From Phytohabitans suffuscus (GTDB taxonomy: Bacteria; Actinomycetota; Actinomycetes; Mycobacteriales; Micromonosporaceae): DNA of 64,000 nt. Below, one piece after another: positions 9,739-19,890 of the stretch. The first letter of the stretch is position 1. The number at the start of each line of letters is the position of its first letter. Below the pieces are notes generated by a model that made no database searches, was not told the DNA's origin, and saw nothing but the letters and a program-made list of their open reading frames with translations. A program made the position numbers and the translations under genes. The stretch is from the NCBI RefSeq assembly GCF_011764565.1, contig NZ_AP022871.1, positions 5,146,320-5,210,319 of the forward strand, written 5' to 3'.

Positions 9739-11702
9739 AAGTGCGTCCCCTCCTCGCCGTCCTCGCCGCACTGGCCGTCCTCGCCCCCGCCGCGCCCGCC
9801 GCCGCCGCACCGTCCACGAAGGACGGCTTCGTCACCCGGCACGGCGCCGACCTCAAGCTCGACGGGAAGCGGTTCAGGTTCGCCGGTACCAACAACTACT
9901 ACCTCATGTACAAGTCGCGGCTGATGGTCGACGACGTCTTCGCCGACGCCAGGTCGGCCGGCTTCACGGTGCTGCGCACGTGGGGCTTCCTCGACATCGG
10001 CGACCAGGACGGGTCGAACTCCGTGGCCGGCAAGGCCGACGGCGTCTACTTCCAGTACTGGAACGGCACCAGGCCGGCCTACAACGACGGCGCCGACGGC
10101 CTGGAACGCCTCGACTACGTGATCAAGGCGGCCGGCGACGCCGGCATCAAGCTGGTCATCCCGCTCACCAACAACTGGAACGACTTCGGCGGCATCGCCC
10201 AGTACGTGCGCTGGCGCGGCGAAGACCACCACGACGCCTTCTACACCGACCCGGTCATCCGCGGCTGGTACAAGGACTGGATCTCGCACGTCCTCAACCG
10301 CACCAACACGCTCACCGGCGTCAGGTACAAGGACGACCCGACGGTGATGACGTGGGAGCTGGGCAACGAGCCGCGGTGCAAGGGATCGGGCCTGTACCCG
10401 ACCTCGCCCGCCTGCACCACGCGCACGCTCACCGCGTGGGCCGACGAGATGACCCGCCACATCAAGTCGATCGACCGCAGGCACCTGGCGAGCGTCGGCG
10501 ACGAGGGCTTCTTCTGCGACGACCGGGCCAGCGCCGACTGGACGGTCAACTGCGGCGAGGGCGTCGACTCGGTCGCGCTCGCCAAGCTCCCCGCCGTCGA
10601 CGTGATGTCGTACCACCTCTACCCGCACCACTGGGGCAAGGACGCGCCCTGGGGCACGGCGTGGATCGAGCGGCACAACCGGGAGGCGCGGCGGATCGGC
10701 AAGCCGGCGGTGCTCGGCGAGTTCGGCTGGGTGGAGAAGGCCGACCGCAACCCGGTCTACCAGCAGTGGACGGACGCCTTCCGGACCAGCGGCGGCAGCG
10801 GCTGGCTCTACTGGATCCTCTCCGGCGTACAGGACGACGGCTCGCTCTACCCCGACTACGACGGCTACACCGTTTACTGCCCGAGCCCGGTCTGCGCGGC
10901 GCTCGCCAACGCCGGCGACGAGATCCGCCGCGGCCTGCGCTCCCGGCCGCCGGTGGCCGACCACGACACGGCCGTCACCGCGTTCGAGACCCCGGTGACG
11001 CTCACCCCGGCGGGCAACGACATCGCGTACCGCACGTCGGTGCGCCCGTCCTCCATCGACCTGGACCCGGCGGTGGCCGGGCAGCAGCGGGTCGCGACCG
11101 TCGCGGGTGGAGTGTTCACCCTGGACGGTACGGCCGTGACGTTCACCCCGGCGGCCGGCTTCCACGGGCGGGCGGTGGCGGGCTACACGGTGCGCGACCT
11201 CGCCGGCCGTACGTCCAATGTGGCCGAGCTGACCGTCACCGTGCTGCCCGAGCGGACGCCGCCGATCCAGTTCGCCACGTTCGAGACCGGCACCGAGGGC
11301 TGGGCGGCCGCGCCGTGGCTGGGCGACATCGGCACGACGTCGCAGACCGCCGACTTCCACACCGAGGGCGCGTACGGCCTGCACATCTCCGCCGCCGCCC
11401 AGGGATGGTTCGGCGTCCGGCTGCCCGCGCCGGTCGACCTGAGCGGCAAGGTGTCGCTCAGGTTCGACCTGCGCACCGGCCCGGACGCCGGCACCAGCGG
11501 CGCGATCGCCGTCCAGTACGGCGACGTGCCGAGCTGGTGCCAGTCCAACTTCGCGTGGGTGCCGCAGAACAGCCAGGTCACCGTCACCGCCGACCTGCTG
11601 ACCCAGCTGTCCTGCGACGCGGCGGCACTCGCCGACGTGCGCGAGATCTACGTCTGGGCGCACCCCGGCGAGTTCGACATCGACAACGTCCGCGCCGAGT
11701 AA
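9735..11702 (+). CDS. Secreted GH5-like endo-beta-1,4-mannanase with C-terminal accessory domains
   Basis: Probably attacks polymeric mannan outside the cell. A Sec signal peptide (first about 26 residues, ending APAAAA) leads into a GH5_7-like catalytic domain (about 30-395). The acid/base glutamate is in ELGNEP (E about 212) and the nucleophile in LGEFGW (E about 329). After it come an Ig/cadherin-like domain (about 400-505) and a beta-sandwich resembling a carbohydrate-binding module (about 510-655). The ATG overlaps the previous TGA, so it is coupled to the mannosidase. Together the genes form a complete route: extracellular depolymerisation, uptake and cytosolic hydrolysis. The exact GH5 subfamily is inferred from memory of the fold motifs. 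Confidence 0.88.
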   Translation: MKVRPLLAVLAALAVLAPAAPAAAAPSTKDGFVTRHGADLKLDGKRFRFAGTNNYYLMYKSRLMVDDVFADARSAGFTVLRTWGFLDIGDQDGSNSVAGKADGVYFQYWNGTRPAYNDGADGLERLDYVIKAAGDAGIKLVIPLTNNWNDFGGIAQYVRWRGEDHHDAFYTDPVIRGWYKDWISHVLNRTNTLTGVRYKDDPTVMTWELGNEPRCKGSGLYPTSPACTTRTLTAWADEMTRHIKSIDRRHLASVGDEGFFCDDRASADWTVNCGEGVDSVALAKLPAVDVMSYHLYPHHWGKDAPWGTAWIERHNREARRIGKPAVLGEFGWVEKADRNPVYQQWTDAFRTSGGSGWLYWILSGVQDDGSLYPDYDGYTVYCPSPVCAALANAGDEIRRGLRSRPPVADHDTAVTAFETPVTLTPAGNDIAYRTSVRPSSIDLDPAVAGQQRVATVAGGVFTLDGTAVTFTPAAGFHGRAVAGYTVRDLAGRTSNVAELTVTVLPERTPPIQFATFETGTEGWAAAPWLGDIGTTSQTADFHTEGAYGLHISAAAQGWFGVRLPAPVDLSGKVSLRFDLRTGPDAGTSGAIAVQYGDVPSWCQSNFAWVPQNSQVTVTADLLTQLSCDAAALADVREIYVWAHPGEFDIDNVRAE

Positions 11703-11734
11703 CCCGCGCGGACCCGGCAGCGGAGGTCCAGGCC

Positions 11735-13579
11735 CTAGGGGACGAGGCGGTAGGCGCCGTCGCTCGCCGAGGTGGCCATGGAGGCGTAGGCGCGCAGCGC
11801 GGCCGAAACCGGGCGGTCGCGGTCGACCGGCGTGTACGGCTTGTCGCGCTTTTCCTGGGCCACCCGGCGGGCGTCGAGCACCTCGGCCGGCACGTTGAGC
11901 TCCAGCGCGCGGGCCGGGATGTCGATGACGATCTCGTCGCCATCCTCGACCAGGGCGATCAGGCCGCCGCCGGCCGCCTCGGGGGAGACGTGGCCGATGG
12001 ACAGGCCCGAGGTGCCGCCGGAGAAGCGGCCGTCGGTGATCAGCGCGCAGGCGCGGCCCAGGCCCCGGCCCTTGAGGAACGAGGTCGGGTAGAGCATCTC
12101 CTGCATGCCCGGCCCGCCCTTGGGGCCCTCGTACCGGATGACGACCACGTCGCCGGCCTGGACGTCCTTGTTGAGGATGCCGCTGACCGCGTCGTCCTGC
12201 GACTCGAACACCCGGGCCGGGCCGCTGAACCGCCAGACCTCCTCGGGCACGCCCGCGGTCTTGACCACGCAGCCGTCCGGCGCGAGGTTGCCGTGCAGGA
12301 TCGCGAGGCCGCCGTCGGCCGTGTACGCGTGGGCCTTGTCGCGGATGCAGCCCTGCGCCGCGTCGACGTCGAGGCGGTCCCAGCGGTTTTCCGTCGAGAA
12401 CGGCTCGGTGGTGCGCACCCCGCCCGGGGCGGCGTGGAACAGCTCGATCGCCTCCGGGCTCGCCGACCCGCCGCGGATGTCCCACTCCGCGAGCCACGAG
12501 GAGAGGTCGGTGGCGTGCACGGAGCGCACGTCGCGGCGGAGCAGGCCGGCCCGGTCGAGCTCGCCGAGGATGGCCGGGATGCCACCGGCGCGGTGCACGT
12601 CCTCCATGTGGTACTTCGGCGAGTTCGGCGCGACCTTGGACAGGCAGGGCACCCGGCGGGAGATCGCGTCGATGTCGGCGACGCCGAAGTCGAGCTCCGC
12701 CTCGCGGGCCGCGGCCAGCAGGTGCAGCACCGTGTTGGTCGAGCCGCCCATCGCCACGTCCAGGGCGACCGCGTTCTCGAAGGCGCTCCGTGAGGCGATC
12801 GAGCGGGGCAGCACCGAGGCGTCGTCGTTCTCGTACCACTGCTTGGCGATGTCGACGACGAGCCGGCCGGCCCGCTCGAAGAGCGCCTTGCGCGCGGCGT
12901 GGGTGGCCAGGGTCGAGCCGTTGCCCGGCAGGGCGAGGCCGATCGCCTCGGTGAGGCAGTTCATCGAGTTGGCGGTGAACATGCCGGAGCAGGAGCCGCA
13001 GGTCGGGCAGGCGGAGCGCTCGATGCCGCCGAGCTGCTCGTCGGTGACCGCGTCGTTGGACGAGGCGATCATCGCGTCGATCAGGTCGATCTTGTCGTGG
13101 ACGATGCCCTCGATCGCGATCGTCTTGCCGGCCTCCATCGGGCCGCCCGAGACGAAGACCGTGGGGATGTCGAGCCGCAGCGCGGCGATCAGCATGCCCG
13201 GCGTGATCTTGTCGCAGTTGGAGATGCAGACGAGCGCGTCCGCGCAGTGCGCGTTGACCATGTACTCGACGGCGTCGGCGATCAGCTCGCGGCTGGGCAG
13301 CGAGTAGAGCATGCCGCCGTGGCCCATCGCGATGCCGTCGTCGACCGCGATCGTGTTGAACTCGCGGCCCACACCGCCGGCCTCGGCCACCGCGCCGGCG
13401 ACCAGGCCGCCGAGGTCCTTGAGGTGCACATGCCCGGGTACGAACTGGGTGAAGCTGTTGGCGATCGCGACGATCGGCTTGCCGAAGTCGTCGTCCGTCA
13501 TGCCGGTGGCGCGCCACAGGGCGCGGGCGCCGGCCATGGTGCGACCGTGCGTGGAGGTCTTCGACCGCAGCTCAGGCAT
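11735..13579 (-). CDS. ilvD: Dihydroxy-acid dehydratase
   Basis: Iron-sulfur enzyme converting dihydroxy-isovalerate and dihydroxy-methylvalerate to the 2-keto acids of valine and isoleucine. At 614 residues it has the full family length. Cluster-ligand motifs are intact: CISNCDKITPGM (Cys about 122) and CPTCGSCSGMFTANSM (about residues 194-209). The metal-site lysine region and the C-terminal GGTSGLSIGHVSPEAA are present. It is convergent with the mannanase gene and divergent from the GGDEF-EAL gene, so it has its own promoter and does not belong to the ilvBNC transcript. A TTTCAATATTC island upstream (13598-13608) may hold its -10. Confidence 0.97.
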   Translation of the reverse strand: MPELRSKTSTHGRTMAGARALWRATGMTDDDFGKPIVAIANSFTQFVPGHVHLKDLGGLVAGAVAEAGGVGREFNTIAVDDGIAMGHGGMLYSLPSRELIADAVEYMVNAHCADALVCISNCDKITPGMLIAALRLDIPTVFVSGGPMEAGKTIAIEGIVHDKIDLIDAMIASSNDAVTDEQLGGIERSACPTCGSCSGMFTANSMNCLTEAIGLALPGNGSTLATHAARKALFERAGRLVVDIAKQWYENDDASVLPRSIASRSAFENAVALDVAMGGSTNTVLHLLAAAREAELDFGVADIDAISRRVPCLSKVAPNSPKYHMEDVHRAGGIPAILGELDRAGLLRRDVRSVHATDLSSWLAEWDIRGGSASPEAIELFHAAPGGVRTTEPFSTENRWDRLDVDAAQGCIRDKAHAYTADGGLAILHGNLAPDGCVVKTAGVPEEVWRFSGPARVFESQDDAVSGILNKDVQAGDVVVIRYEGPKGGPGMQEMLYPTSFLKGRGLGRACALITDGRFSGGTSGLSIGHVSPEAAGGGLIALVEDGDEIVIDIPARALELNVPAEVLDARRVAQEKRDKPYTPVDRDRPVSAALRAYASMATSASDGAYRLVP

Positions 13580-13734
13580 GAAACCAGTCTGTCACGTTTC
13601 AATATTCGGGATCGGATAAGGGCAACCTGCGCATCGGGCCGGGAGCGCTCGTCCGAATAGGCGCTCCGTGCCAATAAGGTGCGAGTCGCACATGCCGTCC
13701 CCCACGGCCCGCCGGATTCCGGCAGCATAGGTTC

Positions 13735-16103
13735 GTGCCCCTCCCCTCGGTGGTGGCGGCCGCCGCGACGGCGGGCGTGGTGTTCGCGCTCGCCTGTGTC
13801 GTGATGCTGGTCGCTTCGGCGCGAGCGCGCGCCGGCGCGACCGGCCGTGCCCACGGGCTGCTCGCCGCGGGGGCGGCCGTGGGCGCCCTCACCACCGCCG
13901 GGGCATCGCGGCCAGCATCGCCGTGCGGGAGCACGCGGTGCACGGCCAGCCCGGCTGGACCACGTTGGGCAGCCTGCTGGCGTTCGGTATCGCGGTGAGC
14001 AGCGGCCTGCTGCTGGTGGGGCTGCTGATGCTTCCCGGCGCGGCGCCATCGCGGCGAGGCATCTTCCGCTACCTGCTCGACGCCGTGGTGATCGCGGCCG
14101 CGCTGTGGTTCGTGGGCTGGGTGGCGGTCGCCGAGCCGACCCACGCGCTGGGCGACCGCACGCCGTTCTGGTGCCGCCCACTGCTCGTCCCGGCGGGGAT
14201 CGCCGCGCTGGCGCTCGGCGTCAGCGTGATCACGGCCCTGCGCGCACCCCGGCCCCGCGGGCCGCTCGTGCGGGTCGGCGCCGGCGTGACGCTGGTCGCG
14301 GTCGCCGGCATGGGCCTGGCCGGCGGGGTGTGCCAGGGCATGGCCACACTGGCCGGCGCGGGCGCGGTGGCGCTGCCGGTCGCGCTCGGCATCATCGCGT
14401 TCGCCGCCCGCGAGACCGGTCAGGGCGCGGCGCGGCGGCCGAGCCAGCGCGACCAGCCGGGCACCGACCGTTCGCCGGCCCCGTCGCGGTCCGCCGGCGA
14501 CGCCGGCTTCGAGGTCGACGACGAGCTGAGCCGCCGCGGCAGCGCCTACGCGTTCCTGCCGATGGCCGCGATGGCCGCCTCGGCCCTCTACCACCTGGTC
14601 CGCGGCGGCTCCTTCGACGTGGTCGGCGTCCTGACCGGCAGCCTGGAGGGCTTCGCGCTGGTCGGGCGCCAGTTCCTGGCCCTGCGCGACGTCCGGGCGT
14701 ACGCGGAGCGGCTGCGCGACCGCGAGGCCTACTTCCGCGAGCTGGCCCACACCGACCCGCTCACCGGCCTGGCCAACCGGCGCGGCCTGCTCAGCGCCCT
14801 GGAGAACGACCGGGTGGCCGGCGCCGAGGCGGTCCTGCTCGCGCTCGACCTCGACGGCTTCAAGAACGTCAACGACATGCGCGGCCACGACGTCGGCGAC
14901 GCGGTGCTGGTCGAGGTGGGGCAGCGCCTCCGGATGAACCTGCGCCCCGGCGACGTGGCGGCCCGGCTCGGCGGCGACGAGTTCGCCGTGCTGATGTGGG
15001 CCCGCCCGGCCGAGGCCACGCGCGCCGCGGCCCGGCTGCTCGGCGTGCTCGGCGGGCCGTACGAGCAGGAGACCGGCACCGTCTTCCTCTCGGTCAGCAT
15101 CGGGCTGGCCAGCTGCGAGAGCGTCCCCGACGTGACCACGCTGCTGCGCAACGCCGACCTCGCGCTGCGCTGGGCCAAGTCGCACGGTAAGAACAGGGTC
15201 GAGCTCTACGACATCGCGTACGACGTGAAGCTGCGCCGCCGCACCGAGCTGGAGCACGAGCTGCGCGGCGCGATCGACCGCGACGAGCTGCACCTGCAGT
15301 ACCAGCCCGTGGTGGTGCTGCCCGACGTGCGGCCGGTCGGGGCCGAGGCGCTGCTGCGGTGGCAGCATCCCCGGCTGGGCAAGGTCGGCCCGGACGAGTT
15401 CATCCCGCTCGCCGAGGAGTGCGGGATGATCAGCCGGCTCGGCGCCTGGGTGCTCCACCAGGCGTGCCACCAGCTGTCCCGCTGGCTGGCCGAGGGGCAC
15501 GACGTGTGGGTGTCGGTCAACGTCTCGCCCCGCGAGCTGCACGCCACCGGATACGTCGAGCAGGTCAAGGACGCGCTGCGGGCACACCGGGTGCCGCCGC
15601 AGCGGCTCGTGCTGGAGGTGACCGAGCACGCCGTCTCCACCGACGTCGAGGAGCTGATCCGGCGGCTGAGCGCCCTGCGCCAGACCGGGGTGCGGATCGC
15701 GCTGGACGACTTCGGCGCCGGCTACTCCTCGCTGGGCCAGCTGCGCCGGCTCCCGGTCGACATCCTGAAGATCGACCATTCGCTGGTGGTCAAGGAGATG
15801 GTCCGGGTGGTGGTCGAGCTGGGGCACCAGTTCGGGCTGGAGGTCATCGCCGAGGGCATCAGCGAGCAGCGACAGATGGCGATGGTCGTCGACGCGGGGT
15901 GCAAGCTCGGCCAGGGCTACCTGTCCGGTTGGCCGGTGCCGGCCGAGCACTTCGAGGCTCGCTTGGACTCCGCCACGTCACCCGCTCGGGTCGTGCCGGT
16001 GCCCGAGCAGAAGAACGACAGAGACCAAAATGCAGGGCCTACGCCGCGCCGCGCCCAGAATGTGAGAGCAGTTGACTCAGCGCGTGAGATGCGTCAGGCT
16101 TAG
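13735..16103 (+). CDS. Membrane GGDEF-EAL cyclic-di-GMP protein (frame broken once)
   Basis: Bifunctional c-di-GMP turnover protein. The N-terminus has about seven hydrophobic helices (VVAAAATAGVVFALACVVML, GSLLAFGIAVSSGLLLVGLL and others). A GGDEF domain with an intact RLGGDEF site follows, then an EAL domain with intact EALLRWQHP, DDFGAGYSSL and EVIAEG. Both activities therefore look possible. The frame breaks near 13900-13904. GALTTAG continues as GIAASIAVREHAVHG only if one G is added to the GGGG run. The GTG at 13735 has no clear ribosome site, and the true start may be elsewhere in the first hundred bases. The 3' end carries the ilvB leader promoter. Confidence 0.85.
16072..16100 (+). 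promoter_or_regulatory. Promoter of the ilvB leader, inside the upstream gene
   Basis: TTGACT (16072-16077) and CAGGCT (16095-16100) are 17 bp apart, within the last codons of the GGDEF-EAL gene. Initiation about seven bases later would fall on or next to the leader-peptide ATG at 16108, giving a leaderless leader peptide. Confidence 0.5.
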
Positions 16104-16107
16104 CCGC

Positions 16108-16140
16108 ATGCCGACTTGGTCGTCTCGAGTACTTACCTGA
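16108..16140 (+). CDS. Putative 10-residue leader peptide of ilvBN(C)
   Basis: ATG-initiated mini-ORF encoding MPTWSSRVLT, ending four codons before a pair of strong hairpins and 121 bases upstream of ilvB. The regulatory residues would be Val-Leu. They are written with GTA and CTT, codons that are rare in this genome and would make the ribosome sensitive to charged tRNA. Actinobacterial ilvB genes are known to be preceded by such attenuator peptides. The branched-chain run is short here, so this call is less firm than the cimA leader at 29073. Confidence 0.5.
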   Translation: MPTWSSRVLT

Positions 16141-16200
16141 GCGCACTCTCCCCCTCGGAGAGTGCGCTGGCCCCCGTGCGTTCGCACGCGGGCCTTTTTT
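16141..16200 (+). terminator. Attenuator hairpins in the ilvB leader
   Basis: Two hairpins follow the leader peptide. The first (16141-16167) has perfect 10-bp arms GCGCACTCTC/GAGAGTGCGC. The second (16169-16194) pairs GGCCCCCGTGCG with CGCACGCGGGCC with one mismatch, and is followed by six T residues: a factor-independent terminator upstream of ilvB. This arrangement fits transcription attenuation, although it could also terminate the GGDEF-EAL transcript. Confidence 0.7.
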
Positions 16201-16261
16201 GTGCCTTTCAAAAGCGATGTGCCCCCGAGACCACCGACCACGAGCCAGAAGGCTGAACGCC

Positions 16262-18106
16262 ATGACGAGACCAACACCCGAGACCCTCGCCCACCGCGCA
16301 CCGTCACCGGCGATGCTCGCCGCCGCGGCCAACGCCGCCAACCCGGCGACCCCGCCAGCCCCCGCCAAGGTCTCCGGGGCGGTAAGCCTCGTCAAGTCGC
16401 TCGAGGCGCTCGGCGTCGACGTCATGTTCGGCATTCCGGGCGGCGCGATCCTCCCGGCGTACGACCCGATCTACGACTCGGCCGTCCGGCACATCCTGGT
16501 CCGCCACGAGCAGGGCGCGGGGCACGCCGCCACCGGGTACGCGCAGGCCACCGGCAAGGTCGGCGTCTGCATCGCCACCTCCGGGCCGGGCGCGACCAAC
16601 CTGGTCACCCCGATCGCCGACGCGTACATGGACTCGGTCCCGATCGTCGCGATCACCGGTCAGGTGGCGCGGCCGGCCATAGGGACGGACGCCTTCCAGG
16701 AGGCGGACATCCAGGGCATCACCCTGCCGATCACCAAGCACAACTACCTGGTGACCACGGCGGAGGAGATCCCGCGGGTCCTGGCCGAGGCGTTCCACCT
16801 CGCCTCGACCGGCCGGCCCGGCCCGGTGCTCGTCGACATCCCCAAGGACGTGCTGCAGGCGCAGACCACGTTCAGCTGGCCGCCGACCCTGGAGCTGCCC
16901 GGCTACCGGCCCACGCTGCACCCGCACGGCAAGCAGATCCGCGAGGCGGCACGGCTGATGACCTCGGCCCGCCGCCCGGTGCTGTACGTCGGCGGCGGCG
17001 TGCTCAAGGCCCAGGCCACCGAGAGCCTGCGCAAGCTGGCCGAGCTGACCGGCATCCCGGTCGTGACCACGCTGATGGCGCGCGGGGCGTTCCCCGACTC
17101 GCACCCGCAGCACCTGGGCATGCCCGGCATGCACGGCTCGGTCTCCGCGGTGTACGCGCTGCAGAAGGCCGACCTGCTCGTCGCGCTCGGGGCCCGCTTC
17201 GACGACCGGGTGACCGGCAAGCTCGACTCGTTCGCGCCGGACGCGGCGATCGTGCACGCCGACATCGACCCGGCCGAGATCGGCAAGAACCGCACCGCGG
17301 ACGTGCCGATCGTGGGCGACGCGCGGCACGTCATCGACGAGCTGATCCAGGCCGTCTCGGCCGAGCGGGCGGCCGGCCGCGCCGGTGACCGCAGCGACTG
17401 GTGGGCACAGCTCGACGACCTGCGCAAGCGATACCCGCTGGGCTGGGAGGACCCGACCGACGGCACGCTCGCACCGCAGTACGTCATCAAGCGGCTGGGC
17501 GAGATCGCCGGTCCGGACGCGATCTACGTCGCGGGCGTCGGCCAGCACCAGATGTGGGCCTCGCAGTTCATCTCGTACGAGAAGCCGCACACCTGGCTCA
17601 ACTCCGGCGGCGCCGGCACGATGGGATACGCGGTCCCGGCCGCGATGGGCGCCAAGATCGGCAAGCCGGACACCACGGTGTGGGCGATCGACGGCGACGG
17701 CTGCTTCCAGATGACCAACCAGGAGCTGGCCACCTGCGCCTTGGAGGGCATCCCGGTCAAGGTCGCCATCATCAACAACGGCAACCTCGGCATGGTGCGG
17801 CAGTGGCAGACGCTGTTCTACGGCGAGCGCTACTCCAACACCGACCTGGGCACCCACAAGCACCGCATCCCCGACTTCGTCAAGCTGGCGGAGGCGCTGG
17901 GCTGTATCGGCCTGCGCTGCGAGAGCGCGGACGACGTCGACAAGACCATCAAGGCGGCCATGGAGATCAACGACGCGCCCGTCGTGATCGACTTCGTGGT
18001 CGGCAAGGACGCGATGGTCTGGCCGATGGTGGCCGCCGGCACCAGCAACGACGAGATCATGTTCGCCCGCGACATGCGCCCGAGCTTCGACGAGGACGAC
18101 CTCTGA
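16262..18106 (+). CDS. ilvB: Acetolactate synthase large subunit
   Basis: ThDP- and FAD-dependent first common enzyme of valine, leucine and isoleucine synthesis. It has 614 residues with an actinobacterial N-terminal extension of about 35 residues. The cofactor glutamate lies in HEQGAGHAA. The ThDP/Mg motif is GDGCFQMTNQELATCALEG, ending at IINN. The start at 16262 follows AGAAGG with suitable spacing. An in-frame upstream GTG near 16199 would begin inside the terminator T-run and is rejected. It overlaps ilvN by one base. Expression is probably controlled by the leader upstream. Confidence 0.97.
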   Translation: MTRPTPETLAHRAPSPAMLAAAANAANPATPPAPAKVSGAVSLVKSLEALGVDVMFGIPGGAILPAYDPIYDSAVRHILVRHEQGAGHAATGYAQATGKVGVCIATSGPGATNLVTPIADAYMDSVPIVAITGQVARPAIGTDAFQEADIQGITLPITKHNYLVTTAEEIPRVLAEAFHLASTGRPGPVLVDIPKDVLQAQTTFSWPPTLELPGYRPTLHPHGKQIREAARLMTSARRPVLYVGGGVLKAQATESLRKLAELTGIPVVTTLMARGAFPDSHPQHLGMPGMHGSVSAVYALQKADLLVALGARFDDRVTGKLDSFAPDAAIVHADIDPAEIGKNRTADVPIVGDARHVIDELIQAVSAERAAGRAGDRSDWWAQLDDLRKRYPLGWEDPTDGTLAPQYVIKRLGEIAGPDAIYVAGVGQHQMWASQFISYEKPHTWLNSGGAGTMGYAVPAAMGAKIGKPDTTVWAIDGDGCFQMTNQELATCALEGIPVKVAIINNGNLGMVRQWQTLFYGERYSNTDLGTHKHRIPDFVKLAEALGCIGLRCESADDVDKTIKAAMEINDAPVVIDFVVGKDAMVWPMVAAGTSNDEIMFARDMRPSFDEDDL

Positions 18107-18621
18107 TGACCAAGCACACGCTCTCTGTCCTGGTGGAGAACAAGCCGGGCATACTGGCTCGCGTGGCCGGGCTGTTCGCCCGTCGCGGGTTCAACATCGA
18201 CTCCCTCGCGGTCGGTGAGACCGAGCACCCCGAGGTGTCCCGGATGACCATCGTGGTCAACGCCGAGGAGTCCCCACTCGAGCAGGTCACCAAGCAGCTC
18301 AACAAGCTGGTGCACGTCCTGAAGATCGTCGAGCTGGACCCGACCGTGGCGGTCCAGCGGGAGCTGCTCCTGGTAAAGGTCCGGGCCGACCGCCCGGTCC
18401 GCTCGCAGGTGCTGGAGACGGTCAACCTCTTCCGCGCGCGGGTCGTCGACGTCGCGCCGGACACGCTCACCATCGAGGCCACCGGCACCGCCGACAAGCT
18501 CGACGCGCTCCTGCGTGACCTCGAACCGTACGGAATCAAGGAAATGGTCCAGTCCGGCATGGTGGCGATCGGGCGTGGCTCGCGTTCCATCACGACCGGG
18601 CCGGCGCTGCGCGCCGCCTGA
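18106..18621 (+). CDS. ilvN: Acetolactate synthase regulatory subunit
   Basis: 171-residue partner of IlvB that activates it and confers valine feedback inhibition. An N-terminal ACT domain begins TLSVLVENKPGILARVAGLF and contains GFNIDSLAVG, the usual effector-binding face. The C-terminal half holds the second ACT-like domain. The ATG overlaps the ilvB stop (TGATG), so the two subunits are translationally coupled. ilvC follows after a 57-base gap with its own ribosome site. Confidence 0.97.
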   Translation: MTKHTLSVLVENKPGILARVAGLFARRGFNIDSLAVGETEHPEVSRMTIVVNAEESPLEQVTKQLNKLVHVLKIVELDPTVAVQRELLLVKVRADRPVRSQVLETVNLFRARVVDVAPDTLTIEATGTADKLDALLRDLEPYGIKEMVQSGMVAIGRGSRSITTGPALRAA

Positions 18622-18678
18622 CCATGAGACTCGGGCCGGCGCGGAGCGCTGCCCTACCAGGAAAGGTGCAGAACAATC

Positions 18679-19691
<1,013 letters not shown>

Positions 19692-19724
19692 CCGTCGACC
19701 TGACGGCACCGCCGTCGACTGTAT

Positions 19725-19760
19725 TCAAGGCGCCCTCCGGCCTCGCCGAGGGCGCCTTGA
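19725..19760. terminator. Strong hairpin after ilvC
   Basis: Perfect 13-bp arms TCAAGGCGCCCTC / GAGGGCGCCTTGA around a 10-base loop, 33 bases beyond the ilvC stop. There is no T-run, so it may act as a GC-type terminator or an RNA-stabilising end for the ilvBNC message. Confidence 0.65.
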
Positions 19761-19890
19761 TCACGGTATGGGCGAGACTGCGTTACCGGCAGATTGCGCG
19801 CGTGGAACTATTACGAGCGGGGCCCCTACCTGCCCCCCAATCTGTCTTCGCTTACGCGCGCTTAATCGAACCCTCAGGTACCGTCGATTC

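Noticed and set aside
9447..13517. A 1356-codon open frame on the minus strand opposite the mannanase and across ilvD
   Set aside because: It is antisense to or out of frame with genes whose proteins are clearly recognisable; its arginine/glycine-rich translation is the usual by-product of high GC content.
16199..16261. Upstream GTG start for ilvB
   Set aside because: It would begin at the end of the terminator T-run and add residues not typical of the family; ATG 16262 has a better ribosome site.
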